The notes beneath the pieces are model-generated. The model did not search any database. It saw only the letters and a program-made list of their open reading frames with translations, and was not told the DNA's origin. Of a DNA stretch of 64,000 nucleotides, positions 7,455 to 16,262 are shown piece by piece. Source of the stretch: CAXBGS01 sp963975425 (lineage in GTDB: Bacteria > Planctomycetota > Planctomycetia > Pirellulales > Pirellulaceae); contig CAXBGS010000002.1 in the NCBI GenBank assembly GCA_963975425.1, positions 186,001 through 250,000 on the forward strand. Direction: 5' to 3'. A program made the position numbers and the translations under genes. The first letter of the stretch is position 1. The number at the start of each line of letters is the position of its first letter.

Positions 7455-9832
7455 TACGCCGACCGCTCGTTCGCGCCGAACTCAAGCACAAAGGTATTGA
7501 GGTAGCCGTCTTCACGGTCCGAAACTTCCGTTAAATCCAAGCTTGCCCCCTGATCTTCCGCCCAACATTTTGAGATATACAGCCCGAGTCCCTTGCCATG
7601 CATTTTTCTTTTAAGCGAAAAGCCGTGTGCGAAAATCCGTGATTTGTTGGTCGGGGAAACGCCCGGGCCGTTATCAGAGAAATAGACGACGCCGCTCGAT
7701 GTGTCGATCTTTACAGTGATCTTCGATTTGTGAGATGGCGAGACCGTTCGCAGTTCTCGCAACCAATAAATTGAATTCTCGATTAAATTCTCGAAGATCT
7801 GATAGAGCATTCCTTCCACAAACCGAACGCGGAAAGTTTTAGCCGATCCAGTACACGATATCGAGTGATCTATGCTGAGCGTTTTAAGCTGTTCGGAGCG
7901 GCCCTCGAATACAGTAGAAATGACATCGTAAACACAAACATCGGTCTTTCGCTGTCGACTGCTGATCGCGGCCTTGTCGATACGACTTACCCGTTTCTGA
8001 AGGGTTTTTAGTTGTGCTTCGGCTGACTTCAGCGTTGCCACCAAACTTTTATCTGCGGTGCTCTTAGAAGCACGCCTGATCTGTGTCACCGACTGCACTA
8101 ATGATTGGTTTAGATCATGGGCAACCATGTCAACTAGTAGGCCCAAACCTGCCAGGTCTTCGATTCGTTTGCCTCGACTCTCGACCTCTTTTTCTTGTGT
8201 TAGAACCGATGCAATTGTCTTAGAAATATTTGATGCTACATGACTAAACTCGGTTGCAAGAACTTCTAGTCCGATGTTCGGATTTTCCTTTGCGATTGAT
8301 TTCAGGACTCGCACATTGGTCAATAGCTGTTTTTTTTGGTCCGCAAAGCGAGTTTTTAGAACTTCTATTCCTGGCGCGTCAGCCAGCGACTTTAGTTCCT
8401 CAATTTGGTTTATGTAGGATCGGAAATTCAACAAAAGTGCAATCATCAAGTTCTTCAGGGCTTTCTTTTCAGTTGTGTCCTGAAGCCCTTCTCGATTAGT
8501 CTGATCTACGAGGTTCTGATTGCCTGCTTTTGTGATATCTATCTTGCCTATCAGCTGAGCACGGTTGACTTTGTATCCTTGTGAGGAAAGCGCGATCCGA
8601 TCAATATCCAGCCAGTCATCATCTGCGCCACCGTATGGAGGCACCCGGAATCCATCCCGATAAAGCATGAGGCCCCCAGACCACTGATTGACCAACTTCT
8701 GTACATCACGTTTCTTTCCTATTGCCTCAACTGCAATAAGGGCTTGGCGGTTAAACCAGTACAAGACAAACTTGAAACTGCCGAGCGATTCTAAGGTCGA
8801 TGTACTGCAGTCTGCGACACTCAGCAGGTCAGTCTTTTCGATCCTAATTTCTTCCTGCGTCTTAAAGATCCTGAGGTCAATGTCAGCCCAAAATAGCGGG
8901 CTTCCGCGTTCCGTCAGATTTAAACCCCCGTGCACCTTCGCGTGTGCGTTATCAAATAGGAGCCTATTCATTGGCGGAATCCCCACAGGAGAACCGTTGT
9001 AGGACAGATAAATTTGATTTGTTAAGTGTTCGGAAAATGGATCAACAAACCGTGACAACTCATCTCTACCAATGTCACGAAGCTTCTCTTCGCTCCAAGC
9101 ATCACGCAAAGCATGAATCAGGATCTTCGTGCCGCATTCATCAACAGTCTTTGCCTCACCGAAGAACGGCTCGACAGCGACGTCTTCAAGAAGCGAATGC
9201 TTCTCGAATTCTCGCCAATCAATATTTAATCCATTCCACCTTTCTTCGTGCCGTTTCGCAGTTCTTATGCTTAATTGATCACCAAGACGCATTGCTGATA
9301 AGCGTCCAATGCCCTTTTCACCTAAAAATATATGGTCATTGTTGCCCTGGTCTTTGCGGGAGGTGGTGCCAATGAGCAAGTAGATCTCACGCAGATCATC
9401 GTCCGACATCCCCTCACCAAAGTCTTCAACCTCAATGGATGAGGATGCATCTAGCATATCAATAAGGGCTGTTTTTGAATCGGTTTGTTTGAGACGTTTA
9501 TAGAGCTCATCACCTTGGGGCGCAGAGCGATCGACTCTGGTTGCGAGATCACTCGCAAGAGTCTGGACTTCCTCAACAGTTAGTTCTGTGTCTTCGAGTT
9601 TTGTTCGAGCATTTTTCACTATGTCAAACGGAAGAATTACGACGACCCTAACCCAAACTTCTTTCACGACATTTACTAACTCTGCGTCGCTGAGACCTTT
9701 GGTTTGCTGCTTGAATTGAATTTCCTGCGCGTCGAAGGCATTCTTGATTAATTCGTAAAATGCGACCCCATCGGAGCTAATGAGCTCACGACCTAACTGG
9801 AGTATGGTTCTCGCCGAAACTTCAAATCGCAT
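7454..9832 (-). CDS. double-GHKL ATPase / histidine-kinase-like sensor in the ssp operon
   Basis: 792 residues with two ATP-binding GHKL domains. The N-terminal one is Hsp90/MORC-like: YELIKNAFDAQ (26-36), VEDFGEGMSDDD (135-146), FLGEKGIGRLSA (169-180). The C-terminal one is a histidine-kinase catalytic core: H-box-like MVAHDLNQSL with His572, a coiled stretch, N-box FENLIENSIYW, G1 YFSDNGPGV, G2 HGKGLGLYIS. No transmembrane segment or signal peptide is seen, so it should sense something cytoplasmic. A clear ribosome-binding site (AAAGGAAG) precedes its ATG and it starts 11 bp after sspC. With the receiver gene at 5454-7454 it forms a two-component-like pair inside a PT modification operon. 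The N-terminal ATPase could be a DNA- or partner-gated clamp; that is inference. Confidence 0.8.
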   Translation of the reverse strand: MRFEVSARTILQLGRELISSDGVAFYELIKNAFDAQEIQFKQQTKGLSDAELVNVVKEVWVRVVVILPFDIVKNARTKLEDTELTVEEVQTLASDLATRVDRSAPQGDELYKRLKQTDSKTALIDMLDASSSIEVEDFGEGMSDDDLREIYLLIGTTSRKDQGNNDHIFLGEKGIGRLSAMRLGDQLSIRTAKRHEERWNGLNIDWREFEKHSLLEDVAVEPFFGEAKTVDECGTKILIHALRDAWSEEKLRDIGRDELSRFVDPFSEHLTNQIYLSYNGSPVGIPPMNRLLFDNAHAKVHGGLNLTERGSPLFWADIDLRIFKTQEEIRIEKTDLLSVADCSTSTLESLGSFKFVLYWFNRQALIAVEAIGKKRDVQKLVNQWSGGLMLYRDGFRVPPYGGADDDWLDIDRIALSSQGYKVNRAQLIGKIDITKAGNQNLVDQTNREGLQDTTEKKALKNLMIALLLNFRSYINQIEELKSLADAPGIEVLKTRFADQKKQLLTNVRVLKSIAKENPNIGLEVLATEFSHVASNISKTIASVLTQEKEVESRGKRIEDLAGLGLLVDMVAHDLNQSLVQSVTQIRRASKSTADKSLVATLKSAEAQLKTLQKRVSRIDKAAISSRQRKTDVCVYDVISTVFEGRSEQLKTLSIDHSISCTGSAKTFRVRFVEGMLYQIFENLIENSIYWLRELRTVSPSHKSKITVKIDTSSGVVYFSDNGPGVSPTNKSRIFAHGFSLKRKMHGKGLGLYISKCWAEDQGASLDLTEVSDREDGYLNTFVLEFGANERSA

Positions 9833-9843
9833 ACTGCTTCCTT

Positions 9844-12800
9844 TTAGCTGCCATTTGAGATGTGGGATAACACGACTTCGGATGCTATTGCTACGGCCAA
9901 AGTGGGGTGCTCGTCGAACAGCCGCTCCATTTTTCGCTTTAATGCTGCCGCCTGCTTGGTGTTTGGGATTTCAACAACGCAACTCGTCTCCTCACCACTG
10001 GCTTGAAGGATGCCAATCCGCATCGATTGACGATTGGTAGATTTGCCTTTCGCGAAAGCTAAGCTGGCTGTTTTCTGGAAACGAATTACGAGTTCTTCCA
10101 ACGCTTCGTCAAACCTTGGGGCATCGGCGTCATGCCAGCGACGCGGTGGTTTTGCAAGAACGAGGCTGCCGATCGATTCCAACCATGCATCTCTAGCCAG
10201 CTTGGAGTCGGCCAGTCGCAAACAGAATGCTTTCAACGTGGGTTCTGTTATGTGAATCGCTAATTCGCCAGACTTTGCTCCCAACTGCTCTCGTAGCTTT
10301 TCGTGTTCGTCATCAACCTCAAATCCCTTCGTAACTGAGTGCTCAATGCGGGATAGCAGTGACGGATAGGCACTGCGAAGCTCACCTAAGCACTTCTTGA
10401 GATCTCTGACGTACTTCTTGATGTCTGCCGTACCTGTCTTCTTTCGCACTGCGATGCGAGGAAGGCCACACGCTTCTGGAAGTTGTTCAAACAACAACGT
10501 TGAAGGTTCTCTCGCGTCAAGCAACGCAGCTCGAACCGCCAGTGCCTTTTTGCTGAGCGAGGTTGTATTGCGTGCGTAGTCGGATAGGCCAGCGGCGAAT
10601 TCGCACAGTGGCCTAACGACGTCGATCAAGTCTGGTGCGCGTGAATCGTCGACGTCAGCGTCAACGACGCTCAGCAGTTGATTGAAGACTTCGGAACGCA
10701 CCCCGCTCAATTTGCAATACTGAAGCTCAAATGACTCTGGAACCTTTGAAAGTCGATGGAACTCCGCTCCGCCGATGTCGTGAAGAAAGATATCGTCTTC
10801 GTACATCGCGACGTGTTGCGCTTCTGCAACACAGAACACTGCCAGCATTAGCGGCAACAAGCCGTCTCTTGCGCCGATAGGAGCCTTTCTTAGTTCTGCG
10901 AACAGGTCAGAAACACGGATACGGCTACCCTCTTTCTCCGTTAGCACAGACCGAAGGCGATCAAAAAGGGGGATCAGGTTGCAGGTATCATTGCCTGAGT
11001 TTGGGATCGCAATCCTTGATCCTTTTCGAGTCTTCACATGTAGATTGGTCTGCTTGAGTGCAGACAAGTACATCGACATCTCGGGTGGCTTTCTTGCCGG
11101 GTCCATTCCCAGCAAGTCTTCGGTTGCGTTGTCCAGCACTCGTTCGATTAATCGCATCCGGGCCGCCGCCGCAGCCGAACTGAGTCGTCTTCGATTCAGT
11201 AATTCGTTTCGCAAAACTGGCGACTCGGGGAACACGCGGTCGCAGATTGTGGAGACGAACGCAAATAACTCCCTAGAGCTAGCAAGACTGAGCGGTTTTC
11301 CTTTGTGGAACCACCCCATCCCTTGCCCTCTGCGAAATGACCGCACGTCAAGCACTTGATTGATCCTGTCAAGCATGACCGCTTTGGCAGCCGCTATCTG
11401 GCGCGACACTTCTTCACGACCGTGCTTGTCTCCTTCTAGCTCAAGCACGTTTTCAGATATCCATTCCCATCGCTTGATCTCAGCGGCGAGGCCCGAAAAT
11501 CCGCTGAGCGGTTGAGGGACTGCAACGAGCACTTCGGGACGGCGGTTCAGGCCAAGCTTACTTATGGACTGTTTGACTTGGGTGCGTTCGTTGGCCGTTT
11601 GGCAAAGCGGAACGAAAACCGCTCCGTCTGCATCGTTCGGTTCCCACTTCTTGATCGTGTCTGCCAACTCTCCGGCCTTGACGTACACCAAGTCAAAGTG
11701 GCGAAGATTGCCGGTTGTGACGTAGTGCCGTCTCGCCACAATCGGACGCGAATGAAGATGCTCCGACACGGCATCCACTACGTTGGCATCTTTGCGAACA
11801 ACCTTTTCCGCCTCCGCGTACTTCAGCTCCAAGTTGACGCTCGTGTACGGCCACAAGCAGTAGCCACCGGCAGCCCCGCGGTAGTACAAGACTCGCTTCT
11901 TGCTACGCAGTGTCTTCAGCGTATCGCTGAAATCCCATTTACCTGGAACACAGGTTCTTTCGAGAGCGACGGAAAGAACTTCCTCGTCTGCCTTTAGCTT
12001 TTGATCGTCGAGCATGTTTAACACACCGACGGTTTTCAGCATTGCCACTTCTTCAGCGTTGTTACTGAGAGAAGCGTCAATGACGGACTCGATTTGACTC
12101 CAGCGACTGCTTAACGCCCGCGTATGCAACCTGTGGCCGATTGTCGAACGGACAAAGTCGTATAGATGATGGATCCCAAAGAAGCCGTCGCCGACATCGT
12201 GCTGGTTAGCAAACGATCGCAGAGCATTCGTGTCCGCTGAGTAAAGAAAGCTGAACAGTGATCGTTCATTCTGCCCAAAGCGACTGAAGAATTTCACCAA
12301 CACAGGCAACAGCATTGGTTGAAGCGGATAGATCGAGGGCGCCTGATCCATCAACGCTTTTTTGTTGCTGACCACACCGAACCAACCTTGGTCGATCGCT
12401 CGGCCCATGTTTTCTCGCGCAGCCCTAGCTACCGCTGGCGGAACTCGGTCAACCTTCACCCCGAGTGCACTGGATACCAACGAAACGAGCTGCTCCAAGG
12501 GTTGATCAAAAAGCAATTCTTCAAAGCGACCACCGATCTTGTCCCACTCACGCTGGTCATTCGCCTCCATGCGATCGGCGTAAGCGGAGAACCCTTGATG
12601 CAGAATCCCCAGGATGACAAGTGGATTCGATCCACTTCGTGAAGCTGTCTCCGCGAGTGTTTGTAGGAACGTCATGTCTTGTTCGTCTGGGTGCTGAGTC
12701 GCAAATTCCAGAGACTTACCCAACTCGTCAAGAATCAGCAGGACACCGTTGCCTTGCTTTGTAGCGTTTATGAACCGAGTCGTTGATTCGAGTAGCTCGA

Positions 12801-13284
12801 TCGCATATCGGTCGCGATCTGTTGGCGATGCTTCACGGAGTACACGTTTGGCGCTACGAAGTTCCGGCGGACGTTTTTTCGATCGAGAATTGTTGAGCGT
12901 CGTTTCGATCGCACGAATGATCGCGGTAGAGATCGGCTCGCGAGTTCCGGTGACCAATACCGGCAGAGCATCCGCCTGGGGAAGCGTTTTTGAAAGCGTC
13001 GTCAACTGAGGAGGCAGCTGACTTGACTTTCGATCGCACACCCGAGCAAGCGCAAGTGCAAAGCAAGACTTGCCGGTGCCGTAGTCGCCGGTGATTCGCC
13101 ATGCTCGCTCAGTCGATCCTTCCCCAAATGCGGATGCGAAACGCCGACATAATTGTGCCACGCGGTCGGTGACGACGTACTGATTCAGTGCAGTAGTATC
13201 CGCAAAGTCACGCTCGAGATGTACCGACCGAGAAAATCGCTGACTGGGCTGGAGTAACTTCGCGATCGAATTGGCCTTAGACAT
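9844..13284 (-). CDS. sspC: SspC-type large ATPase of PT modification
   Basis: 1146 residues, P-loop ATPase. Walker A GDYGTGKS lies at about 66-73 and Walker B LLILDELGKS at about 185, followed by a LGILHQGF sensor-like segment. The rest is long and mostly helical with basic patches. In Ssp systems SspC supplies ATP hydrolysis for the nick/sulfur-insertion steps together with SspB and SspD. The start at 13284 is chosen because a strong GAAGGAG site sits 9 bp upstream and it overlaps the sspB stop by 8 bp; the frame open to 13314 would intrude further. Order and spacing (sspB-sspC) match known ssp operons. Large BREX-like or STAND ATPases look similar, but no BREX partner is present. Confidence 0.8.
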   Translation of the reverse strand: MSKANSIAKLLQPSQRFSRSVHLERDFADTTALNQYVVTDRVAQLCRRFASAFGEGSTERAWRITGDYGTGKSCFALALARVCDRKSSQLPPQLTTLSKTLPQADALPVLVTGTREPISTAIIRAIETTLNNSRSKKRPPELRSAKRVLREASPTDRDRYAIELLESTTRFINATKQGNGVLLILDELGKSLEFATQHPDEQDMTFLQTLAETASRSGSNPLVILGILHQGFSAYADRMEANDQREWDKIGGRFEELLFDQPLEQLVSLVSSALGVKVDRVPPAVARAARENMGRAIDQGWFGVVSNKKALMDQAPSIYPLQPMLLPVLVKFFSRFGQNERSLFSFLYSADTNALRSFANQHDVGDGFFGIHHLYDFVRSTIGHRLHTRALSSRWSQIESVIDASLSNNAEEVAMLKTVGVLNMLDDQKLKADEEVLSVALERTCVPGKWDFSDTLKTLRSKKRVLYYRGAAGGYCLWPYTSVNLELKYAEAEKVVRKDANVVDAVSEHLHSRPIVARRHYVTTGNLRHFDLVYVKAGELADTIKKWEPNDADGAVFVPLCQTANERTQVKQSISKLGLNRRPEVLVAVPQPLSGFSGLAAEIKRWEWISENVLELEGDKHGREEVSRQIAAAKAVMLDRINQVLDVRSFRRGQGMGWFHKGKPLSLASSRELFAFVSTICDRVFPESPVLRNELLNRRRLSSAAAAARMRLIERVLDNATEDLLGMDPARKPPEMSMYLSALKQTNLHVKTRKGSRIAIPNSGNDTCNLIPLFDRLRSVLTEKEGSRIRVSDLFAELRKAPIGARDGLLPLMLAVFCVAEAQHVAMYEDDIFLHDIGGAEFHRLSKVPESFELQYCKLSGVRSEVFNQLLSVVDADVDDSRAPDLIDVVRPLCEFAAGLSDYARNTTSLSKKALAVRAALLDAREPSTLLFEQLPEACGLPRIAVRKKTGTADIKKYVRDLKKCLGELRSAYPSLLSRIEHSVTKGFEVDDEHEKLREQLGAKSGELAIHITEPTLKAFCLRLADSKLARDAWLESIGSLVLAKPPRRWHDADAPRFDEALEELVIRFQKTASLAFAKGKSTNRQSMRIGILQASGEETSCVVEIPNTKQAAALKRKMERLFDEHPTLAVAIASEVVLSHISNGS

Positions 13285-14227
13285 TGGCAGCTTCTCCTTC
13301 GTAGGCAAATTCAATTAATTCTTTAGACTCGTAGGCGTCATCGACCCGCTGGAGCTGGTCAAACATTGCCGATTCCTTAAAGGAATAGTCCTCACCCCAT
13401 TCGCTGATAAGGTTCAAGCGTGAGCGGATATCGTCTTCAGGTAGTTTGAAAACCTGGCCTGGACTACCTAGTCCAACAGTTAGCTCAGTGAGTGAGAGAG
13501 TCTCCTCATCCGGCTTGTAGCGACGCCAATAGTCGTACACGGCGTAGAGGAACACTCCGATTGATAGGTCCGGCTTGGGTTCTCGATTAAATCCATAGAT
13601 TGTTTCGTTCTTGTCGTGGCGATTTCGCTTCTCACCCAGTTTTTCGATTAATCCAAGTTCAACCAGCGGGCAATCGAGGTTGTCTTCTAAGATTTCATTC
13701 TTTGCTCCGCGCGTCGGCACATAAGTGTGCATAAAAACGTCAAAATGTTGAGCGAGCGTTGCCTTAGCCAATGGCCGAGCCATTTTTTGAGACTCACGCT
13801 CAATCGCTTCTAAAACAACGGACCTGACGATCTCCGGTTCGTTGTAGCGATTGAAAAGAAAATGCCACGCAAAAAGCGGGTTTTCTGAATGTGAGCAAAG
13901 TTGCCAATGAAGCAGCCATAATGTGCTCGCGTCCTCCATATACGGATCAAGGCCTTTCTTTCCGAAGACCTGAGTTCCAAACTCCGTCAGCTGCAGCGAA
14001 TTGCCTTCGCCAGATTCGGCAACTCTCATCGCTTGCACCCAGAAACGCAGCGACTGGACCATGTTTTTGCCAAGTCCCAGTTGAACCATCGCTTCATCCG
14101 TATCGCTGAACAAAAGCGGGTTCGCTTGGAGTGCTTCCACTGCTTTGGGGAGCCAGGCATACCGGCAGGAAAACGATTCGTGCCCGCTAAATCGAAAAAC
14201 CGGTTCGCTCACGGAGATTCCTTCCAC
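13277..14227 (-). CDS. sspB: SspB-type DUF4007 protein, PT nickase component
   Basis: 316 residues of the DUF4007 family, the family of the DNA-nicking SspB component of SspABCD. The characteristic N-terminus is clear: FRFSGHESFSCRYAWLPKAV (12-31), then LGLGKNMVQSLRFWVQA, a conserved run in this family. C-terminal residues contain SLTELTVGLGSPGQVFKL, which resembles the conserved tail in which the length and insertion of nucleotides are read. It is the first gene of the minus-strand operon; an 8-bp overlap joins it to sspC. The start faces sspF, leaving 151 bp for two promoters, including a perfect inverted repeat. DUF4007 proteins also occur in mixed Dnd loci, so the assignment rests on family plus neighbours. 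Confidence 0.87.
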   Translation of the reverse strand: MEGISVSEPVFRFSGHESFSCRYAWLPKAVEALQANPLLFSDTDEAMVQLGLGKNMVQSLRFWVQAMRVAESGEGNSLQLTEFGTQVFGKKGLDPYMEDASTLWLLHWQLCSHSENPLFAWHFLFNRYNEPEIVRSVVLEAIERESQKMARPLAKATLAQHFDVFMHTYVPTRGAKNEILEDNLDCPLVELGLIEKLGEKRNRHDKNETIYGFNREPKPDLSIGVFLYAVYDYWRRYKPDEETLSLTELTVGLGSPGQVFKLPEDDIRSRLNLISEWGEDYSFKESAMFDQLQRVDDAYESKELIEFAYEGEAANV

Positions 14228-14325
14228 ACGTCTAGTTGAGGTTTGCTGTCAATATGTCCAAGATACTACCAAATCGGCCTCTTCTTGTCTGTCGTCTCGC
14301 TGCGGCGGTGTGCTGATTTCGTTCG

Positions 14326-14348
14326 GGTTCTTGGAATCGCCAAGAACC
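14326..14348. promoter_or_regulatory. perfect 9-bp inverted repeat between sspB and sspF (operator candidate)
   Basis: Arms GGTTCTTGG (14326-14334) and CCAAGAACC (14340-14348) are exact reverse complements with a 5-bp spacer, 30 bp upstream of the sspF ATG and about 100 bp upstream of the sspB ATG. The site could bind a dimeric regulator or form a hairpin in the sspF leader. Each arm contains GTTC/GAAC and, on one strand, CCA; these are sequences known as PT targets in Dnd and Ssp systems respectively. Confidence 0.5.
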
Positions 14349-14378
14349 GTAGTAGGGGCATTCGTTGGAGCATTGCAG

Positions 14379-16262
14379 ATGGCAAAAAAAGGACCACAGT
14401 GGATACGGTTTTTGAGGCAGTACGGGCCGATCGCTCACAACGACAACATGTACGACGAACACATTCGTCGCTCAGCCGCGCGAAGCAAGATGCAGCCCTT
14501 GCTTTTCAAGAACCCGATTGAGGACGAATTGCTTCCCCTGTTCACAGAGTCAACGCAATCGCCAGTGTCGGTCATTCTTACTGGGACCGCAGGGGACGGA
14601 AAAACACATTTGTGCCGTCAAGTTTGGACGCAACTTGGTGGCGACCCTGCCCGCTGGGAATCTGACGACGTTTACTTCGACATCAACACCAAAATCGCTG
14701 GCAGGGAACGCACTGTCCACATTGTCCGCGACCTTACGGGTTTGCCTGAGACCGGGGAAAGCGGCGCCTTTGGAACTAAGACTGATCTTCTCGAATTTTT
14801 TTCGCACACCATCTACGAAGTCGACTCGAATAGCGTTTTTCTTATCGCGGCGAATGATGGCCAGCTTGTCGATACTTGGTCGCGACTAAATCACGGTGAA
14901 GAAGCCGTTGATGACGCCGGACGACTTCTTGAGGATTTGCTCTTCAATAACCGACGCGAGCGTGAAGGCAGCACTCTAAAGCTATTCAATCTCAGTCGGA
15001 TTCCTTCGGCGCAGCTTTTCGACCTGGCATTGGACGCCTTGCTGAATCACGAAGGTTGGACGCACTGTTACGATGAGTCTGATGCGGACAACGAGCTATT
15101 CGGTATCAACTGCCCTATTCGTAGAAACTACGAACTGCTCAAGACATCCCAGGTCACTGATCGACTACGTGATCTGCTGGTCCTTTGCGACCACAACGAA
15201 GTTCACCTTTCCATTCGGCGAGTGCTCTTGTTGCTTGCGAATTCGCTTCTGGGTTTTGCCGAGAAACAGGCCGCTGGAAAGAACGTCAACGATCGACTGC
15301 TAAGGGCGGTTGATGTACCTCGCGTAATTTCATCCAACCAAGTCGCCAAAGCGAGTCTCTACAACAATATTTTTGGTGGTAACCTTACACCTTACCGTCG
15401 CAACTCCCTTGATATCTACGACTATTTGGGGCGATTTCGCATTGGACATGAGACGTCCAACCGCATCGACAATTTGTTGATTTACGGATACTCGGACCTC
15501 TTGTTGAAAGATCTGTTCGATCAGTTCCTGTCGAGTGATCCTCACTATGGCGCCGACGAGAACTACCAGGCTGCTCAGCGGCAATACATCGAAGGAGCCG
15601 ATGAAGGCGACGAAGAAACAGAACGGTTCCTTGAGCTGCTGGTGGCACAACGGCGTGGCTTGTTCTTCAAAATTCCTGATTCGATGTCCGACGAACTCTC
15701 CCCATGGGATCTAACCGTCTTCAGTTTTGCTGGTGAGTATCTGGATAGAGTCATCAACCGATTGAAGGCGAAGCAACGAATCGAGAAAGGCGTGCTGGCC
15801 CGTCTGACAAAGGGCTTGAATCGAGTTTTCATTGGAATGTTGGTTTCGTCTGACCGCGAGCTGCTTTTGGCGACAGGACTTGCCGGGTCTTCCGCGAAAG
15901 TCAGTTGCATTTTGGAGGACCGTGTCTCCGTTGCGCGGCGAATGACGGAGTGCATTGAGATCATCGAAGATGAATCCGAGTTTCCAACCCTTCGCGTTTC
16001 ACTAACGAATGAAATCTTCGTTGACCTAAAGCTGACTCTCACACGGTTCGAGTTCCTAAGCCGCGTCGCGGAGGGTGTATTGCCAGGGAGTTTCTCTAAG
16101 GAATGCCACGAAGACATTCTCGCATTCAAGTCACGGATTCTTGCTGCTTCAAAACAACGTCGTGATGCGATGGGCGTTGAGGATGAAGAGATGAGTTTCA
16201 AGTTTCTCGAATTGAATGACGACGGCCAGGCGTTTGATGTCGAAGTGGAGCTAAATCTATGA
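14379..16262 (+). CDS. sspF: PT-dependent restriction protein DptF/SspF (ATPase)
   Basis: 627 residues. The N-terminus (FLRQYGPIAHNDNMYDE, 11-27) is typical of DptF, and Walker A GTAGDGKT is at 69-76, with an acidic FLIAAND-type Walker B near residue 155. In DndFGH and SspFGH systems this ATPase works with G and H to damage DNA that lacks PT marks. I place the start at the ATG at 14379: GGAG lies 8 bp upstream, the family motif follows at once, and the longer frame from 14145 would run into sspB. The stop overlaps the sspG start as ATGA. It is first in the three-gene plus-strand operon that is divergent from sspB. Confidence 0.88.
   Translation: MAKKGPQWIRFLRQYGPIAHNDNMYDEHIRRSAARSKMQPLLFKNPIEDELLPLFTESTQSPVSVILTGTAGDGKTHLCRQVWTQLGGDPARWESDDVYFDINTKIAGRERTVHIVRDLTGLPETGESGAFGTKTDLLEFFSHTIYEVDSNSVFLIAANDGQLVDTWSRLNHGEEAVDDAGRLLEDLLFNNRREREGSTLKLFNLSRIPSAQLFDLALDALLNHEGWTHCYDESDADNELFGINCPIRRNYELLKTSQVTDRLRDLLVLCDHNEVHLSIRRVLLLLANSLLGFAEKQAAGKNVNDRLLRAVDVPRVISSNQVAKASLYNNIFGGNLTPYRRNSLDIYDYLGRFRIGHETSNRIDNLLIYGYSDLLLKDLFDQFLSSDPHYGADENYQAAQRQYIEGADEGDEETERFLELLVAQRRGLFFKIPDSMSDELSPWDLTVFSFAGEYLDRVINRLKAKQRIEKGVLARLTKGLNRVFIGMLVSSDRELLLATGLAGSSAKVSCILEDRVSVARRMTECIEIIEDESEFPTLRVSLTNEIFVDLKLTLTRFEFLSRVAEGVLPGSFSKECHEDILAFKSRILAASKQRRDAMGVEDEEMSFKFLELNDDGQAFDVEVELNL

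Noticed and set aside
14145..14378. Longer start for sspF at 14145
   Set aside because: Would overlap sspB by 83 bp and adds residues unlike DptF; GGAG and the family N-terminus support 14379.
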